Shown here piece by piece: positions 32,444 to 32,479 of a DNA stretch of 32,479 nucleotides. The DNA is from JBJFGR01 sp051892875 (GTDB taxonomy: Bacteria > Pseudomonadota > Gammaproteobacteria > Enterobacterales > Succinivibrionaceae). Every line of letters starts with the position of its first letter. Positions within the stretch are counted from its first letter, which is position 1. The stretch is taken from assembly GCA_051892875.1 (NCBI GenBank), contig JBJFGR010000136.1, forward strand, positions 1 through 32,479, written 5' to 3'. The notes below the pieces were generated by a model. That model was not told the origin of the DNA and did not search any database. It saw only the letters and a program-made list of their open reading frames with translations. The position numbers and the translations under genes are program-made.

Positions 32444-32479
32444 ATGGGTAAGTATAGTTCACATAGTTCGTATCGTTCA
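32444..32479 (+). CDS. Start of a further gene (partial, 12 codons)
   Basis: ATG 32444, with AAGGAAATTAAA immediately upstream as ribosome binding site, opens a frame reading MGKYSSHSSYRS to the window end. The Ser/Tyr/His-rich start gives no family. It is on the same strand as the WYL gene after 150 bp, so it is the likely next member of that locus. Confidence 0.55.
   Translation, partial: MGKYSSHSSYRS

Noticed and set aside
24070..32479. CRISPR array in the defence-like region
   Set aside because: No regularly spaced repeats of 24-40 bp with unique spacers and no cas genes were seen.

Overview
The window is A+T-rich bacterial chromosomal DNA. Its core gene order matches gammaproteobacteria: bamE divergent from grpE-dnaK-dnaJ, then greA, yhbY divergent from rlmE-ftsH, then folP, glmM, secG and tRNA-Leu(GAG). 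The greA-to-leuU order and the yhbY/rlmE divergence are as in Escherichia coli. The low G+C and the gene set would suit a host-associated lineage such as the Succinivibrionaceae, but that placement is inference and was not tested.

Layout. (1) 1-6300: the tail of a coiled-coil protein, two multi-pass membrane proteins, dgkA with a translationally coupled small membrane protein, an NfeD-like/flotillin pair, and tadA. (2) 6344-7876: a hexapeptide O-acetyltransferase next to about 900 bp of decayed DNA that includes a truncated, frameshifted histidine-phosphatase pseudogene. (3) 7877-12272, minus strand: an apparent cluster bamE, unknown lipoprotein, sseB-like, ppk1. (4) 12400-16401: the DnaK chaperone machine. 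grpE and dnaK each have a sigma32-like promoter, and a 15-bp hairpin lies between dnaK and dnaJ. (5) 16440-24070: housekeeping genes with clear terminators. The greA leader has a promoter followed by an intrinsic terminator upstream of the gene, resembling the GraL arrangement of E. coli. SecG has a long charged repeat tail. (6) 24070-32479, downstream of tRNA-Leu: an accessory region that looks defence-related.

The accessory region carries a small putative DNA-binding protein, a RecQ-family helicase, a ComF-like phosphoribosyltransferase (PRTase) and a DprA-like SLOG protein. The helicase and PRTase frames are the same reading frame, separated by one TAA. A G+C-rich, hairpin-forming patch follows at the dprA-like 3' end. 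Beyond it are a very acidic 84-residue protein on the minus strand, a 1106-residue protein that I read as two WYL-WCX modules, a perfect 20-bp palindrome, and the first 12 codons of another gene. Helicase, PRTase and DprA together suggest sensing or processing of foreign or damaged DNA, possibly with nucleotide chemistry. The WYL protein is the probable ligand-responsive regulator or effector of an adjacent system that continues past the window end. The functional reading of this region is inference from domains and arrangement.
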